From: Hevea brasiliensis
Taxonomy: Eukaryota > Streptophyta > Magnoliopsida > Malpighiales > Euphorbiaceae
DNA length: 64,000 bases
Direction: 5' to 3'
Assembly (NCBI RefSeq): GCF_030052815.1
Contig: NC_079493.1
Location: 119,685,132 to 119,749,131, forward strand
This document shows positions 51,222 through 63,790 of this stretch, one piece after another (the first letter of the stretch is position 1; each line of letters begins with the position of its first letter). Made by a program: the position numbers and the translations under genes. The notes beneath the pieces are model-generated. The model saw only the letters and a list, made by a program, of their open reading frames with translations, did no database searches and was not told the DNA's origin.

Positions 51222-52579
51222 TTTCTGAACAGCTGTGGGTGCTGTCTCCTCATGTCCTCCTCTCGTTCTCAAGTAGCCTCCTGGCCCGAATGATGGTTCC
51301 ACAGCACTTTTACCAATGGTATCTGCTTGTTCCATAGCTGCTTCACCTCATAAGCTAGAATCTCTATGGGTTCTTCTTCATATGTGAGGTCTGGATTCAC
51401 TTCAATTTCCTCTACTGGTAGTACATGAGATGGGTCTGATCGGTACCTCCTCAACATAGATACATGGAAAACATTATGTATCTTCTCCAACTCTGGAGGT
51501 AGTGCCAAACGATATACCAAAGGACCCACTCTTTCCAGAACCTCATATGGCCCAATTAAGCGGGGACTTAGTTTCCCCTTTCTGCCGAATCTCATAATTC
51601 TCTTCCAAGGAGAAACTTTGAGGAAAACTTTCTCATCCACTGCATACTCAATATCTCTTCTCTTCAAATCAATGTAGGACTTCTGATGGTCTGATGCAGT
51701 CTTAAGTCGATCTCGGATCACCCTGATTTTCTCCTCAGTTTGCTGAACAATTTCGGGTCCAATCATCTTTCTTTCACCCACGTCATCCCAACACAATGGG
51801 GTTCTACATTTCCTACCATACAAAGCTTCATATGGAGGCATCCCAATGCTTGATTGGTAGCTGTTGTTGTAAGCAAACTCAATCAAAGGCAAGTGTATAT
51901 CCCAATTACCCTCAAACTCAATCACACAAGCCCGTAGCATGTCCTCCAAGATCTGAATTATCCTTTTAGACTGGCCATTTGTCTGTGGATGGAATGCAGT
52001 ACTGAAGTTCAATCTAGTTCCTAGGGCTCTCTAAAGACTACCCCAGAATCTAGAAGTGAACCTAGGATCTCTGTCTGACACGATGGATAATGGCACTCCA
52101 TGCAGTCTCACAATCTCATCGATGTATAACTTGGCCAATCTTTCTAAACTGTAGTCTATCTGAACTGGCAGAAAATGAGCAGATTTAGTCAGTCTGTCAA
52201 CAATGACCCAAACTGCATCATGACTCTTCTGTGTCCTCGGAAGTCCCATCACAAAATCCATCGTTACTCTCTCCCATTTCCACTCTGGTACTGGTAGTGG
52301 ATGTAACAACCCAGTAGGTACTTGATTCTCTGCCTTCACTTACTGACAAGTTAGGCATTTGGATACAAACTCTGCCACACCTCTTTTCATACCCATCCAC
52401 CAGTAATGCTCCTTTAGCCCTCTATACATTTTTATGCCACCAGGGTGCATGGCAAAAAGAGACTCATGTGCTTCTTTCAAAATGATCTTCCTCAATTCAA
52501 CATCATTGGGAACACATATTCTGCCCTGGTGTAGCAGTAGACCGTCATCTCTGATTGAGAATTTTGGTTTCTTGCCCTG
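51222..52579 (-). pseudogene. Integrase and chromodomain of the complete long-LTR element
   Basis: Starts after a TGA at 52582-52580. The zinc-binding region ends CLTCQ and is followed by TAA near 52340. The core has TMDFVMGLP and VSDRDPRF (two catalytic Asp), then TAG near 52031, then FHPQTNGQSKRIIQ. At the catalytic Glu position (GQSE in relatives) a Lys is read, so the enzyme would be dead even without the stops. C-terminal GPYEVLE and HNVFHVSMLRRY follow. The chromodomain strand YEVKQLWNKQIPLVKVLW is cut by TGA at about 51269, where relatives have Trp, with the rest open to about 51222. Confidence 0.9.
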
Positions 52580-54262
52580 TCAGACTTCTTCCATCAACTT
52601 CTGATACTTCTGATCATTCTGAGCAGCCATTCTAATATGATCAATCAACACTGGCTGAACATGCCATGCAACTGTTGTCTGCCCATCATCATTAATCTCT
52701 AAGCTGGCATGTAATGATCTCAACTCATGTACCAAAGACAAAGGAGTAATTCGTAGACTTGCCATAGTCTTGCGACTTAAGGCGTCAGCCACAACATTAG
52801 CTTTCCCTGGCTGATAGTTTATCAGACAATCATAGTCTTTTAGCAACTCTAACCATCTCCTTTGTCTCAAGTTCAGCTCTTTCTGGGTGCCCAAATACTT
52901 CAAACTCTTATGATCTGTATAGATGTAACACTTTTCCCCATATAAATAGTGCCTCCAGATCTTAAGAGCAAACACAATAGCTGCAAGCTCCAAATCATGT
53001 GTTGGATAATTCCTCTCATGCGGTTTTAGCTGGCGTGATGCATAGGCAATGACATTTTGATCTTGCATCAATACACAGCCTAATCCATTGTGAGAAGCAT
53101 CACTATATACTGTATATTCTTTACCCGAAGTAGGTAAAGTCAGGACTGGAGCTTCAGTCAAATATTTCTTCAATTCATCAAAACTCTGTTGGCATTTATC
53201 CGTCCACTGAAATTTTACATCCTTTCTAAGCAGCTTGGTCAATGGAGATGCCAACATGGAGAATCCCTTCACAAATCTACGATAGTATCCAGCTAAACCC
53301 AGAAAACTACGAATTTCTGTGACATTTCTGGGTGGCCTCCAATTAAGGACAGCTTCAATCTTACTTGGATCTACTTTGATGCCCTCTTCTGATACTACAT
53401 GCCCCAAGAAGGATATTTCTTTCAGCCAAAATTCACATTTCGACAATTTGGTATATAGCTGTTTCTCTCTCAAAGTCTGCAGTACAATCCGCAGATGTCT
53501 ATCATGCTCTTCTGCATTCCTCGAATAGACCAATATATCATCTATAAATACCACAACAAACTGGTCGAGGTATGGTCTGAAGATAGTGTTCATCAGATCC
53601 ATAAAAGCAGCTGGAGCATTAGTTAACCCGAATGGCATAAGCAAAAACTCATAATGGCCATAGCGAGTTCTGAAGGCAGTTTTAGCAATACTCTGCTCTT
53701 GCACTTTCAGCTGATAATAACCTGATCTCAGGTCAATTTTGGAGAACACAGCTGCACCCCTCAACTGATCAAACAAATCATCAATACGGGGCAATGGATA
53801 TCTATTCTTTATTGTCACCTTATTTAACTGCCGATAATCAATGCATAACCGAAGAGTGCCATCCTTCTTCTTTACAAACAACACTGGCGCTCCCCAAGGT
53901 GACACACTAGGGCGGATAAAGCCCTTGTCAAGCAACTCCTGCAACTGTACTTTTAACTCGTTTAATTTTGCAGGTGCCATTCTATATGGTGTTATGGAGA
54001 TTGGGTCCACACCAGACATAACATCAATCTCAAACTGCACCTCTCTTTCTGGAGGTAATCCTGGTAATTCATCAGGAAATACATCCAGAAAATCACATAC
54101 AGTAGGGATGTCCCTTAGTGCTGGACTCCCCACTTGGGTGTCTATCACATGTGCCAAGTATGCTTCACACCCCTTTCTGATCATCCTTCTGGCTAGTGTA
54201 GCCGATATGATGTTTGATGGCAGTAATTGCCTCTCCCCGTGTATTACCACATCACCGTACAA
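52580..54262 (-). pseudogene. Reverse transcriptase and RNase H of the complete long-LTR element
   Basis: An open 560-codon frame. RT (about residues 95-275): [30 protein letters not shown] with the first catalytic Asp near residue 177, [13 protein letters not shown], and FIDDILVYS with the Asp pair at 241-242. RNase H (about residues 380-505): [53 protein letters not shown] and [11 protein letters not shown]. This is the best-preserved part of the element, and every catalytic residue I looked for is present. It lacks its own start because protease lies one base out of frame upstream. Confidence 0.93.
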
Positions 54263-54693
54263 AGGGAGACCAAAAGTGATCTTGATCTCTGATCAATCAT
54301 GGCGTGATGCCTGGCTAACCAATCCATGCCCAAGATAATATCATACTCTCTAAAGGGTATTTCAATCAAGTCTAACAGGAAAACATGTCCTTGGATCACC
54401 AAAGGACAGTCTCTATAAATTCTGTTGACCCGGACCTCTTGTCCTAACGGACTAGTTACTAGCACTTCAAAATCCATTTGCACACATGGAACAGCAAGTG
54501 AACTGACTATGCTAGCACTAACATATGAATGGGTTGAACCCGGATCAAACAATACAAATACTTCTTGATCACAGATAGAGAATGTACCAACTACCACATC
54601 AGAAGTCTCAGCCTCTTCTCGCTGTCTCATTGTGTAGATTCTGGTTGAAGCACTTCCTTGTCTGGATCGAACAAGCGTGCCATGTTGCTGCAA
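54263..54693 (-). pseudogene. Protease of the complete long-LTR element
   Basis: Aspartic protease module with the active site VLFDPGSTHSYVS, where DPG replaces the usual DSG/DTG, followed by [17 protein letters not shown], the conserved flap-to-C-terminal segment. A single-base deletion just after this, near 54285, moves the frame relative to RT. It belongs to the Gag-Pol polyprotein. Confidence 0.9.
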
Positions 54694-54699
54694 GCCTCT

Positions 54700-55869
54700 A
54701 CCTCTGTCTCTTCCTCTGCCAACTGACTGTGAACCTCTGGGAGCAGGACTCTGAATAGATCCCTCGGCAGTAGGAGCTGGACCATATCTTGAAGATGGAG
54801 CACTAGTGCAGTCTCTTGCTAAATGACCCTTGCCTCCGCAGTTAAAACAGGCTCCAGTGGCTCAATAGCATTCCCCCCCATGAATCTTGCCGCAAGTCTC
54901 ACAGGGGCGGGCAGAATGTGAACCCCTGCTCGATTGCTGACCAGACCTAGGGGGTCTCTGTCCGGAAAATTGGCCCCTACCAATTCTTCCACCTCGACCA
55001 CTACTGGGTCCACTAAACTTCTTTTTCTTTCCAGAGGTACCACCAGAACTCGGCTCTACTGACTTTTCCCCCTTGTCTTTTTCTGATTTCTCAGCTTTCT
55101 CTGATTTTTCTTTCACTGGGGTTGCTTCTGATTCAATTCTCTCCAGTTCAAGTGCTTGAGACATAAGCTCTGAGAAGTTGCTGTGCCGAAATCCCACAAC
55201 TTGCATCCTTATAATGGGCTTCAAACCCGTCTCAAATCTCTTGCACCTTGCCTTGCTGGTAGTAAGGAGACTCCACGCATAGTGACTCAGGCGGGAGAAC
55301 TCCCTCTCATACTCTGCCACCGATCGGTTCCCTTGTTTCAGACTCAAAAATTCTTGCAGTTTCTGGTCAACATATGCATCTGGGATGTATTTCTGTCTAA
55401 ACTCTCTAATGAAGTCATCCCAAGTCAGCACTGGTGGTTCAACCAAGCTGTGGGGGATGGTCTTCCACCAATCATACGCATCCCCTTGCAATAGCGACAC
55501 AGAGTATTCAAACTTCAGTTCATCTTGGCAGTGCAGCTTCTTAAATACTCTGTCCATTCTTTCAAGCTATTGCTCTGCCTCTAAAGGGTCCACTGTACCC
55601 TTAAATTCTGCAGCCCCATACTTCAATAACTTATCATACTGTCTGGTTGGAGGTAGTGGTTGTGCCACAGATGGTTGGGGTGGAGCTTGAACAGGCATAC
55701 CCCCAGCCATTTGTTGAAACATTGCCGCCATCTGTTGTGCAAACTGTGCAGGGAACTGCGGCATTTGCGGGGCTAGTGCTACTGACCCACTAACATTCGA
55801 TAAAGCTGGGGCTTCCTCTTGTGCCTCAGCTTCAACAGACTGCTCAACTGAGTGATCTCCTTCTTCCAT
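54700..55869 (-). pseudogene. Gag of the complete long-LTR element
   Basis: Starts MEEGDHSVEQ at 55869, with a Gln/Pro/Met-rich N-terminal stretch. A TAG near 55567 lies between GTVDPLEAEQ and LERMDRVF, where Trp is usual. The Gag core follows (GDAYDWWKTI; FRQKYIPDAYVDQK; SVAEYEREFSRLSHYA), then a Lys/Glu/Ser-rich linker and a Gly/Arg-rich basic stretch. A TGA near 54862 precedes the zinc knuckle CFNCGGKGHLARDC (C-x2-C-x4-H-x4-C). Capsid and nucleic-acid packaging role by family. Confidence 0.9.
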
Positions 55870-56039
55870 TTCAGTCTGAAATTAGGGTATCTCCTGAACA
55901 AGTAACACATGGAGATTTCCCTCCGTTAGTTCATCTTCATGATGTAATGCACTGCATGTAACAATTATGGACATTGAGCAGTTGTACTTAACAAAGAAAA
56001 GACACAAATTCATAGATTAAAACATACTTCAAAAATTTT

Positions 56040-56051
56040 GCTCTGATACCA
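56040..56051 (-). other. Primer-binding site, complete long-LTR element
   Basis: Minus-strand TGGTATCAGAGC, eight bases inside the 5' LTR boundary at 56060; a perfect initiator tRNA-Met complement. Confidence 0.93.
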
Positions 56052-56059
56052 GTAAAACA

Positions 56060-59000
56060 TGTCACACCTTACCCCTCTGTAGGACATAACATGATCCCGT
56101 AGAATACCTAATGAACTACCGAACTTCACTTAACGATAACTCATTAAGTACCCTACAAGGGATTTTAAAACAATTTTCTTATTTTTGATAAGTGGTGAGC
56201 ATTTCTAATAAGTATTTTAAACATTTAGTTAAAATTAAAACTAGTTAATATTTTTGGCCCATTTTATTGTTACGCAAATTTTATAAAAATTTTGACAGAG
56301 TTCCCTCTGTATTTTGAGAAAACAGTTCTTCAAATACCTGTAAAAAGCACTTCTAAAAATTTTTCTCAACAACTGCTTCAATTTCATACTCAATCTCAAT
56401 CAATTTCTCAACACATTTATCAACTTTTAAATTTCAAATCCACTATCCAATGATCATCAAAATACTAGCAGTCCATTTCATTCAAATTAAATAAAATAGT
56501 TCCATTCATGTTTCATTAGAAACAAAACAATTTAGATACATCATTACAAAATTTACATTAAGAGAATTTCAAACTACAATATATATATTATAACTTTATA
56601 CAAATTTTATACAAACTGCTCAAGACCCATTTTTACATGTCCATACATTTATGTGCAATATATACATCAAAAGAAATATTTACAGTTAGGGTATAAATTA
56701 TACCCGAAGACTTTAATTTAATAGCTCCTCACACCTCAGCAGCTCAATCTGCTGCTCCTCTAGTCTCTGTATCTGCGACAGCAATAGAAGCTATCGCTGA
56801 GTACTAGGACTCAGTGGTGCACAATATACTAAAATAATATTTATGTAAAACTTAAATCACATTTATTCAAAAATTTAACTAAACATGAGCATTAAACACA
56901 AAACACGAATTATGATATTTTAATGCAAACCAAGTTCATTTCGAAGATCAAAACACATTTCATAAAATCCACAATTAGATTATGCCATTCGAAACAAATA
57001 GAATCTCAATAGCCAGAGGCTAAAGAGAAATCACATCATAAGGCTAGCTAGCTCAAATATATGGATATCCATTCACATCCTCTTCTACTGGCACACCTCA
57101 ACACTTCTCCAGAGAAGGAATCAAAATTTGAAACTAATTACCCCCACTAGTCGTGCTAGTGAGGTGTTCAAAAAAATGGTCATGACACTGTGGTTTCAAA
57201 ACTTATCTTAACAATTTGCTAAACATTGTCATTTCAAATATACACAATAATTTTCACAATTTAAATCAAAACATCATAAATAATATCACAATTAAACTTT
57301 CAACAATTCCAAAGCACAAGTAAAATACATATTTCGTTCACTTTATCAATAAATTTTAAAGCGTGGAGATGTTGTGCACAAACCTCAAGCGAGTCGTCCC
57401 TTAGCCTTGACTCGGTTTCTCGGGTTCCTTCCAGATATTCTTTTCAATTGAAACACACAATTTTACAATATTTCAGTACTAGAACTTAACACAAATCCAA
57501 AATAAATTTAGCTTCACATTTACCTAGTTCTAACGTGTTAAATTCGACCTTCTCGAAATTTTTGTGTTTTGGGTTACTATTCACTACACTATTCAAGTCA
57601 AATAGTTGACTTTCTAAGGCTTAATAGGTATGGGAACTCCAACTTCACCCACATACCACATTTTGCTCATTAAATTTATTGGTTTTGGTCATTTTCTCAA
57701 AGCTTAAATCCTTTTGGCCAAATTGTCAAATTTTCAGTTTTGGTGCTCCAAGTTGCACTGTTCCATTGGCCCCTTTACTGTTGGAATTTGGCAAAACTTC
57801 CTTCATAGAAAATGTTCCTTATTGTCTTAAGTGTATTCTCATTTTTGGATCACCCTAATTGGAGTTTTGTAGCTCAAGTTATAAGCAAATTACTATTACT
57901 GTTCATGCTGCAGAACTTGCTTCTGCAGATTTGTTAATCCAACTTCATTCAGTAATTTGATCAAGTTAAGTCCATAATTTGGTCTAATTTTCTTCATATT
58001 AAATGTTCTACTATGTCTTAGGTTTCCATCAGTTCAAGAATCGCCTAAATCGGAGTTTTCTAGAGAGAGTTATAGCCATTGAAACTTTACTGTTTATATG
58101 GCAATCTGCAGTTCTGCAGATTCAGGTCACCAATTTTGCTCAGTATTTTGATTGGGTTAATGGCATAATTTGGGTTGGTGTTCTTCATAAAAGTTTTAGA
58201 TCTATATCTTATCTAATTACTGGTAAAATTTCAGGTCATTTTGACCTGCCTAGCTCGAGTTATGACTAAATGAACAAACACTGTTCATTTGGTCAGTTTG
58301 TGCAGAGGCAGCCTGCGATTTTCTGACTTCGGCCACTTTGTTCACTAGGTTTTAGTCACTTTTTGGGCAGGCTTCCTAAATGAAAATTGTGTCATTTAGT
58401 GCCTATTTTCATCCCCAATTGGTCCCATATCCATTGGACTTGTAAAATTTCATTTTTGGTCCCTCAAAATTGACTTGCAGCATGACCACACTCCCTCTGA
58501 ATTTGACTTTATTTTCAACCATTCCAACACAACTCATTTGGTCACAAATGACCATTTTTAACTTCAAATTAGGTCAAAGACATCATTTACTCATTTCTCA
58601 CATTTTTTGTCCATAAACCCTAAGTCCCAAAACCCTAACTTACTAAATTGTTGCATTTACTCACATTTAATGCTTTTAACTATAATCACTAAGCTAATTG
58701 GGGTTTATATACTCATTCAAATCCATCAAACCATGCAAATCATACTCCCCTTCAAGCTGGCCAAAATTTCAGTAATGGTCCCTCACACATATTTTTAATC
58801 CATTTCTTTAGTTTCTAGTTAATTAGGCTATAAACACAACTAATTCAACAAAAGAAATCAAATTTAATCTACTAACCTTAGTGCAGAATTTCTTTCCTTC
58901 AAACTTCTTCCTTTCTTCTTTTTTTTTTTTTTATTGTCAAGTCCTCTATCAAGGCTTGAAATCAAGGTTTAATATTGGAGGTTTAACTTTCTATGGTGGA

Positions 59001-59757
59001 ATTGGGGATTTGATCAAGCTCAAAATGAGCTTTAATGGAGGTTTTGGGTGAGGGAGAGGGAGAATAAAAGTGGGGCGGCAACTTGATGGAAAGAAGAAGA
59101 CTTTTAATTTTTTTTTCTTTTCTTTTATTTTTATGCCTTAGGAAGACCATAAATCAATTTAATTAATTTATTAATTATAACTTTTATGACATCATGCATG
59201 ATGTCATCTCCCTACACTTTTTCTTTTTCTTTTTTTTTTTTTTATTTTTCTATTAGTTCTTTAATTTAATTCCCGACTCCGAAATTTTCTTTTCTCCGAT
59301 TTTATTTGTGATTAGGTCGAGTCGACTCTCGAGGGTCAATTGACCAAATTGCCCTTCGCCAGTTCATCCCGGTTTGCAAATAATTCAATATTTTCTTCGG
59401 CTCCCTAACCTAATTATTTGACTGACTTAACAGTCCTTTTTCATGATTTTCTCTTTTCCACTGTGTTTATAATGGTCTTAAGGACCGCAGCGTCACATTT
59501 TATGGTTCGAAATTTGAGTTTAAAATGACTTCGCAGTCGTTCCTGAGAAGGTCACCCATCGCTGTGACTCTCGGCTCGTTTAACCTCTTATGTTCTGTTT
59601 TTCTTATTTATACATAACTAATTGAACATTATTAATTATTTGTGTTTATGACTTCTCTAGTTGTCTTAAGTGTGGTTCTAATCCCCTTAATTGTCCGGAC
59701 CGACACCGGTCACCGAAACAGTGAAATATACCAGGCTATGCAATTAGGGGTGTTACA
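56060..59757 (-). repeat. 5' LTR (right) of the complete long-LTR element
   Basis: 3698 bases. Its plus-strand right end GGGTGTTACA is intact. It carries an exact 18-bp palindrome GACATCATGCATGATGTC (59188-59205), 552 bases from the transcriptional start of the LTR. A GGCATAAAAATAAAAG stretch downstream on the minus strand (about 59135-59120) is a possible TATA region. One arm of the hairpin present in the partner LTR is deleted near 58476. Confidence 0.92.
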
Positions 59758-60925
59758 AAATCATTAAACCCTAAATCCTTTCATGGCTGCCGAAATTCAT
59801 GGTGTTTATACATATATATTTGATTTCATTTTCTTATAATTTGTAACTCAATTCATGCTCTTAACCAAAAATAAAGAGAGAGAGAGAGAGAAGTGGTATT
59901 TAGCACTAACCTCTCTTGTGACCCAACTTGGACTTGCCTAAACTTCATTTTCCTCCTCTTTTTTGGCTGCCAAACACTTCCTCAAGGTGTAAGAATAATT
60001 TTTTGTGAAGGAGTCTAAGGGTTTTGGGGTGAAGATGAAGGGAGAGCAAGCTTTGGAAGAAGGGAAAATTGTGGAGTCTTCCTTTAAGTGGTTTGGCCAT
60101 GGTATGAAGGTGGAAGAAAAAGACTAAAATTTGTCTCTTTTAATCCCTTTTTATCTCTTTATATGTGGTTGTCTTATTTTGATTGGCTAACAATTTTTAA
60201 TTGCATCATTATGATATGTGCATGATGTCATAATTGTAATTTAATTTCATTTGCTTGAAAAATTTCTTTTCTTCTTTCTTTGATCATTTCTGATTAAATT
60301 TTAAGCAATATTTATGCATATTTTAGGACATGGATCTCACTTACTTTAATGGATAAATTGGTAAAAAATCATCTCTGAAGGTGAAATGACCAAAATGCCC
60401 TTCGTTTTGTTTAATGAGTTAAAATTATCTGTACCGATTTACACAATTTTTCTTGCATTTTCTTGACATTCTATTATCATCTAAACCTCAATAATCATTC
60501 ACTTATGTCCAGTAATTATTTCACAGGGTTTCCCATGAGTTTAGGGTTGCTAACTGTCTTCACAGTCGCTTCCCATTAGGTTTACCCATCGCTGGAGCTA
60601 CGGCTCATTTAACTTCTTTGCATTTCATCTATTAAATTTTTCCTAAATTTTCTTTTCAGTATTTAAGTTATATATGACTCTTAACTCTAGTTTAAATATA
60701 GTTCCAGACATTCTGACTGTCCAGACAGACATTGATAACCGAAACAGTAGAACGTACGAACTATCTAAAGTAATGATGTCACATTTCTATTTTATGAAAG
60801 AAAGAATAAACATAGACGGCACTTAATATTTGTAATTAGTTTGAATAATTATCTCATGAATTAGGTTGACAAAAAATTATTTTGTTTAATATTTTTGAAA
60901 TTAAAGTAGCTAAATGTTGAAATTA

Positions 60926-60926
<1 letters not shown>

Positions 60927-60963
<37 letters not shown>
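60927..60963. repeat. (TTA)n microsatellite
   Basis: About 12 TTA units. Confidence 0.95.
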
Positions 60964-60964
<1 letters not shown>

Positions 60965-61429
60965 ATAGCATACTGGGGCTTAATTTCCAACCTATTAAGT
61001 ATTGAGAAGATAGTGGTTATCACGCATTGAATGGCATTTGCATGCATGTAGAAGCAAGAAATTTTCTTTGGCTCGAAGCCACTCTTCCATAAATGAACCT
61101 GGCGGTGAAGAGATATTAAATGTTAAAAGATGCATCATTCAACTAATTTTAATTTAATAATATTAACATATATAATCTTTTTAAAAATATAAAATTTCAA
61201 TTAATTTTAAATCAACCAGAAAATTTGTTAAGAGATCTAGCCAAATTGCAAACAAACAATAATAGGCCCAAGTTTTTTTAAATTTGACATTTTTCCTGAT
61301 TAATACTTCCTTAGTCTAATTTTATCTATCATCAGGATAGCAATAGATCAAATTTTTACAAGTACCTAATATGATCAAATATAATAGGATGAATTTGAAT
61401 AGTATATATTTGGATTTAAAATTTAATAT

Positions 61430-61830
61430 TCGTGACAAGTTTAAGTTGTGTTCGAATTTTATATGCTCGATATCTTTATCAAAATTAATTTATATAAATA
61501 TTTAATTAAATATAAAATATATTTTATAATAATATTTTAATTTTTATATATTTTATTTTATATAAAATAAAATTAAAATTTTTTATGAAATTATAGAATT
61601 TCCAAAATATAAATTATTAATCAAAATAATTTTTTATGTAGATTTTAATTAAAATATATAAAATTAAATGGGTTTGGTATTTTATGGGTAATGATAATTG
61701 GGTTTGGGATGGATTTGAATAGTTGAAAATAAAATCGAGTTTGAAATGAATTCGAGTTTTGAAAATATTAATCGAGTTTTCGATTCGAATAGAATAATTC
61801 TTGTGGGTATTTATTCATTATCATCCTCAT
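61430..61830. repeat. Diverged AT-rich dispersed repeat, copy 1
   Basis: Aligns by eye with 63420-63790. Both contain ATTTAATTAAATAT, then ATTTTATTTTATATAAAATAAAATTAAAAT, then AAATATAAATTATTAAT, AATATATAAAATTAAAT or similar, then a G-richer tail with GGATTTGAAT and GTGGGTATTTATTCATTATC. No terminal repeats or coding capacity identified. Confidence 0.6.
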
Positions 61831-63419
61831 CTGTCATTTAAATTTTTATGTAGTAATTAAGAAATAGTTAAAACATCTAAATTATAATAAAATGTTTTTA
61901 TTTGACTAAATTATTATTTATTTTGTAACAAGATGAGTTTTATGAAATTATAAAAATCATCATTATATTTAATAGAAATAAGTGTAAAATTAAAAGAAAA
62001 TTTAATTAGTACTATTTAATCTCTTTAAAATAAAAAAAAAATAAATAAATTAAAAAGAAATAAAAATGAATAAAAAAGTATCTACGAGCAAACTAAAAAA
62101 AATTTGACAAATTTACTGACACATATAATTATTATAATTAGCAATAATAGAAATAATTACATCAACAATCCATTGGGAGATGTGCATATTGACATCATGT
62201 TTTTCAACTAATTAAGCATCCAATATGATGTAAGTCTCATTAATTTAATATACTCTAATGCTCCATAATCATACTATTTTTACCTTCCAATGCACCATGA
62301 AAGGATAAAGTCCATGCAAATTGTAGCCCAACTTAAATTCTAGCCAATAGGCCACTTGCCCACTTCCACGTGTATAAGTATGCTCATCAATAGCTTTTGA
62401 AGGGATAATGTGATGATTTCATCAACCAATAAAAATTAAGTGTATAATTTTTATATTTATTAGTTAAATGGTTAAAAATTAAACTTTAATATTAAATCAT
62501 TAATTTTTCAATTTTGATAAATATTAAATTATAGTATTTATAAATTTAGTGTTTTATAGTATTTATAAATTTTGTAAGTTAAAATTATAATTTATTAATA
62601 AATTGATTATTAATTTGCATTAAATACTAGCCATGGATTGTGACATCAATTATGCCTTAAAAAAAAATTAAATTTAAAAGATGGAAGTCAATGTTTTATT
62701 TTATTTTATTTTTGAGTGCGAGATGACAATGTTTTATTGTTATCATCAATTCTGGACCGCCGTTTTGTCATTATCTGACAAATAATGAAAAAGATAAAAA
62801 ATAAAAAAAAATGATGAAATATCATCAATGGCACAAGTTGTGACACGCGTACGCCGATAAAAATCATTAGCACCTGACAATCTAAAATTTAATTTTTTAT
62901 ATCATATTTTTTAATTTATAATTTCAACGTTATAAAATTTATTAGTTTTACAATATAATTATAAAATTATAAAATATAAAAAAATAATATATTAAATTAT
63001 ATTATTAAAATAAAAAAAAATACGGGCATCATGCAAATAAAATAACTAGTTACTGTTAAACTTGCGAATTACGTGCCACGCTCATTGATTTTGACATTAT
63101 TCCAATCGATTTTCTTTACCGTGTTGTCGTATGATTAATTTAGTTAAGAACTATTTCACATAAACATTGAAAAAATTATATTTTTAAATATATTACTTAT
63201 AAATATTAAAAAATAATTTAAAATTAAATTTAATAAATTTTAATTATTAAAATATTTAAATTTTTTTAAATTATATTTAATCACATTTAAAATATTATTT
63301 TTATTTAAAAAAATAATTAAAATTTTATAAATTTATTGTCAAACAAATACTTTATGAGCGAGAATGCAATGAAAATTAAAAAATTAATTTTATTTTTTAA
63401 TAAAATTTAATATTTACAA

Positions 63420-63790
63420 TGAGTTTAAATCAAATTTAAATTTTATATGTTATGTGTTTGTTACTTAAATTTGTTTACATAAAAATTTAATTAAATATTA
63501 AATATATATTTTTTATAATAATATTTATATATTTATATTTTTTATTTTATATAAAATAAAATTAAAATATTTTTTAAAATTATTAAATTTTTAAAATATA
63601 AATTATTAATAAAAAGTTATTTTTGTATAAATTTTTATTTAAAAAATATAAAATTAAATAGATTTAGACACTTTTCATGTAATAATAATAAAATTTAAGA
63701 TGAGTTTCAATAATTAAGATTAAAATTTAAGCAAATTTTCAGAATATTAATTAACTTGAATAAAATGATTTTTGCGGATTATTATCTCTG
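63420..63790. repeat. Diverged AT-rich dispersed repeat, copy 2
   Basis: Same order of blocks as 61430-61830, ending TTTGCGGATTATTATCTCTG. More decayed in its 3' half. Confidence 0.6.

Larger units (their letters stand above)
47464..59757 (-). mobile_element. Complete 12.3 kb Tekay-like Ty3 element with 3.7 kb LTRs
   Basis: LTRs 47464-51170 and 56060-59757, TSD AAATC (47459-47463 and 59758-59762). Read on the minus strand: primer site 56051-56040, Gag (55869-54700), protease (54693-54270), RT and RNase H (54262-52580), integrase (52580-51300), chromodomain (to about 51220), purine tract AAAGGGGGGAGAAT just before the 3' LTR. Six in-frame stops and one frameshift were counted, so it is defective, yet every domain is still recognisable. 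One LTR end has decayed: the plus-strand right end of the left LTR is TGTTATA instead of TGTTACA. Confidence 0.95.
40032..60783 (-). mobile_element. Older LTR of the long-LTR family, interrupted into three pieces
   Basis: Pieces 40032-41752, 46354-47463 and 59763-60783 line up in order with the solo LTR 15890-19079. Matches include ACTGGATAAGCGGGT near 40877 against ACTGGATAAACGGGT near 16739; TTGGCATTAGTT near 46569 against 17150; and the closing ACCGAAACAGTAGAACGTACGAA near 60739. Its plus-strand right end is degenerate (GATGTCACA instead of GGGTGTTACA). Its left end, about 300 bases, is missing where the truncated copy abuts. The gaps are filled by a solo LTR and a complete element. Confidence 0.75.

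Noticed and set aside
53841..54338. A 165-codon plus-strand frame.
   Set aside because: Antisense shadow of the well-supported RT and protease frames.
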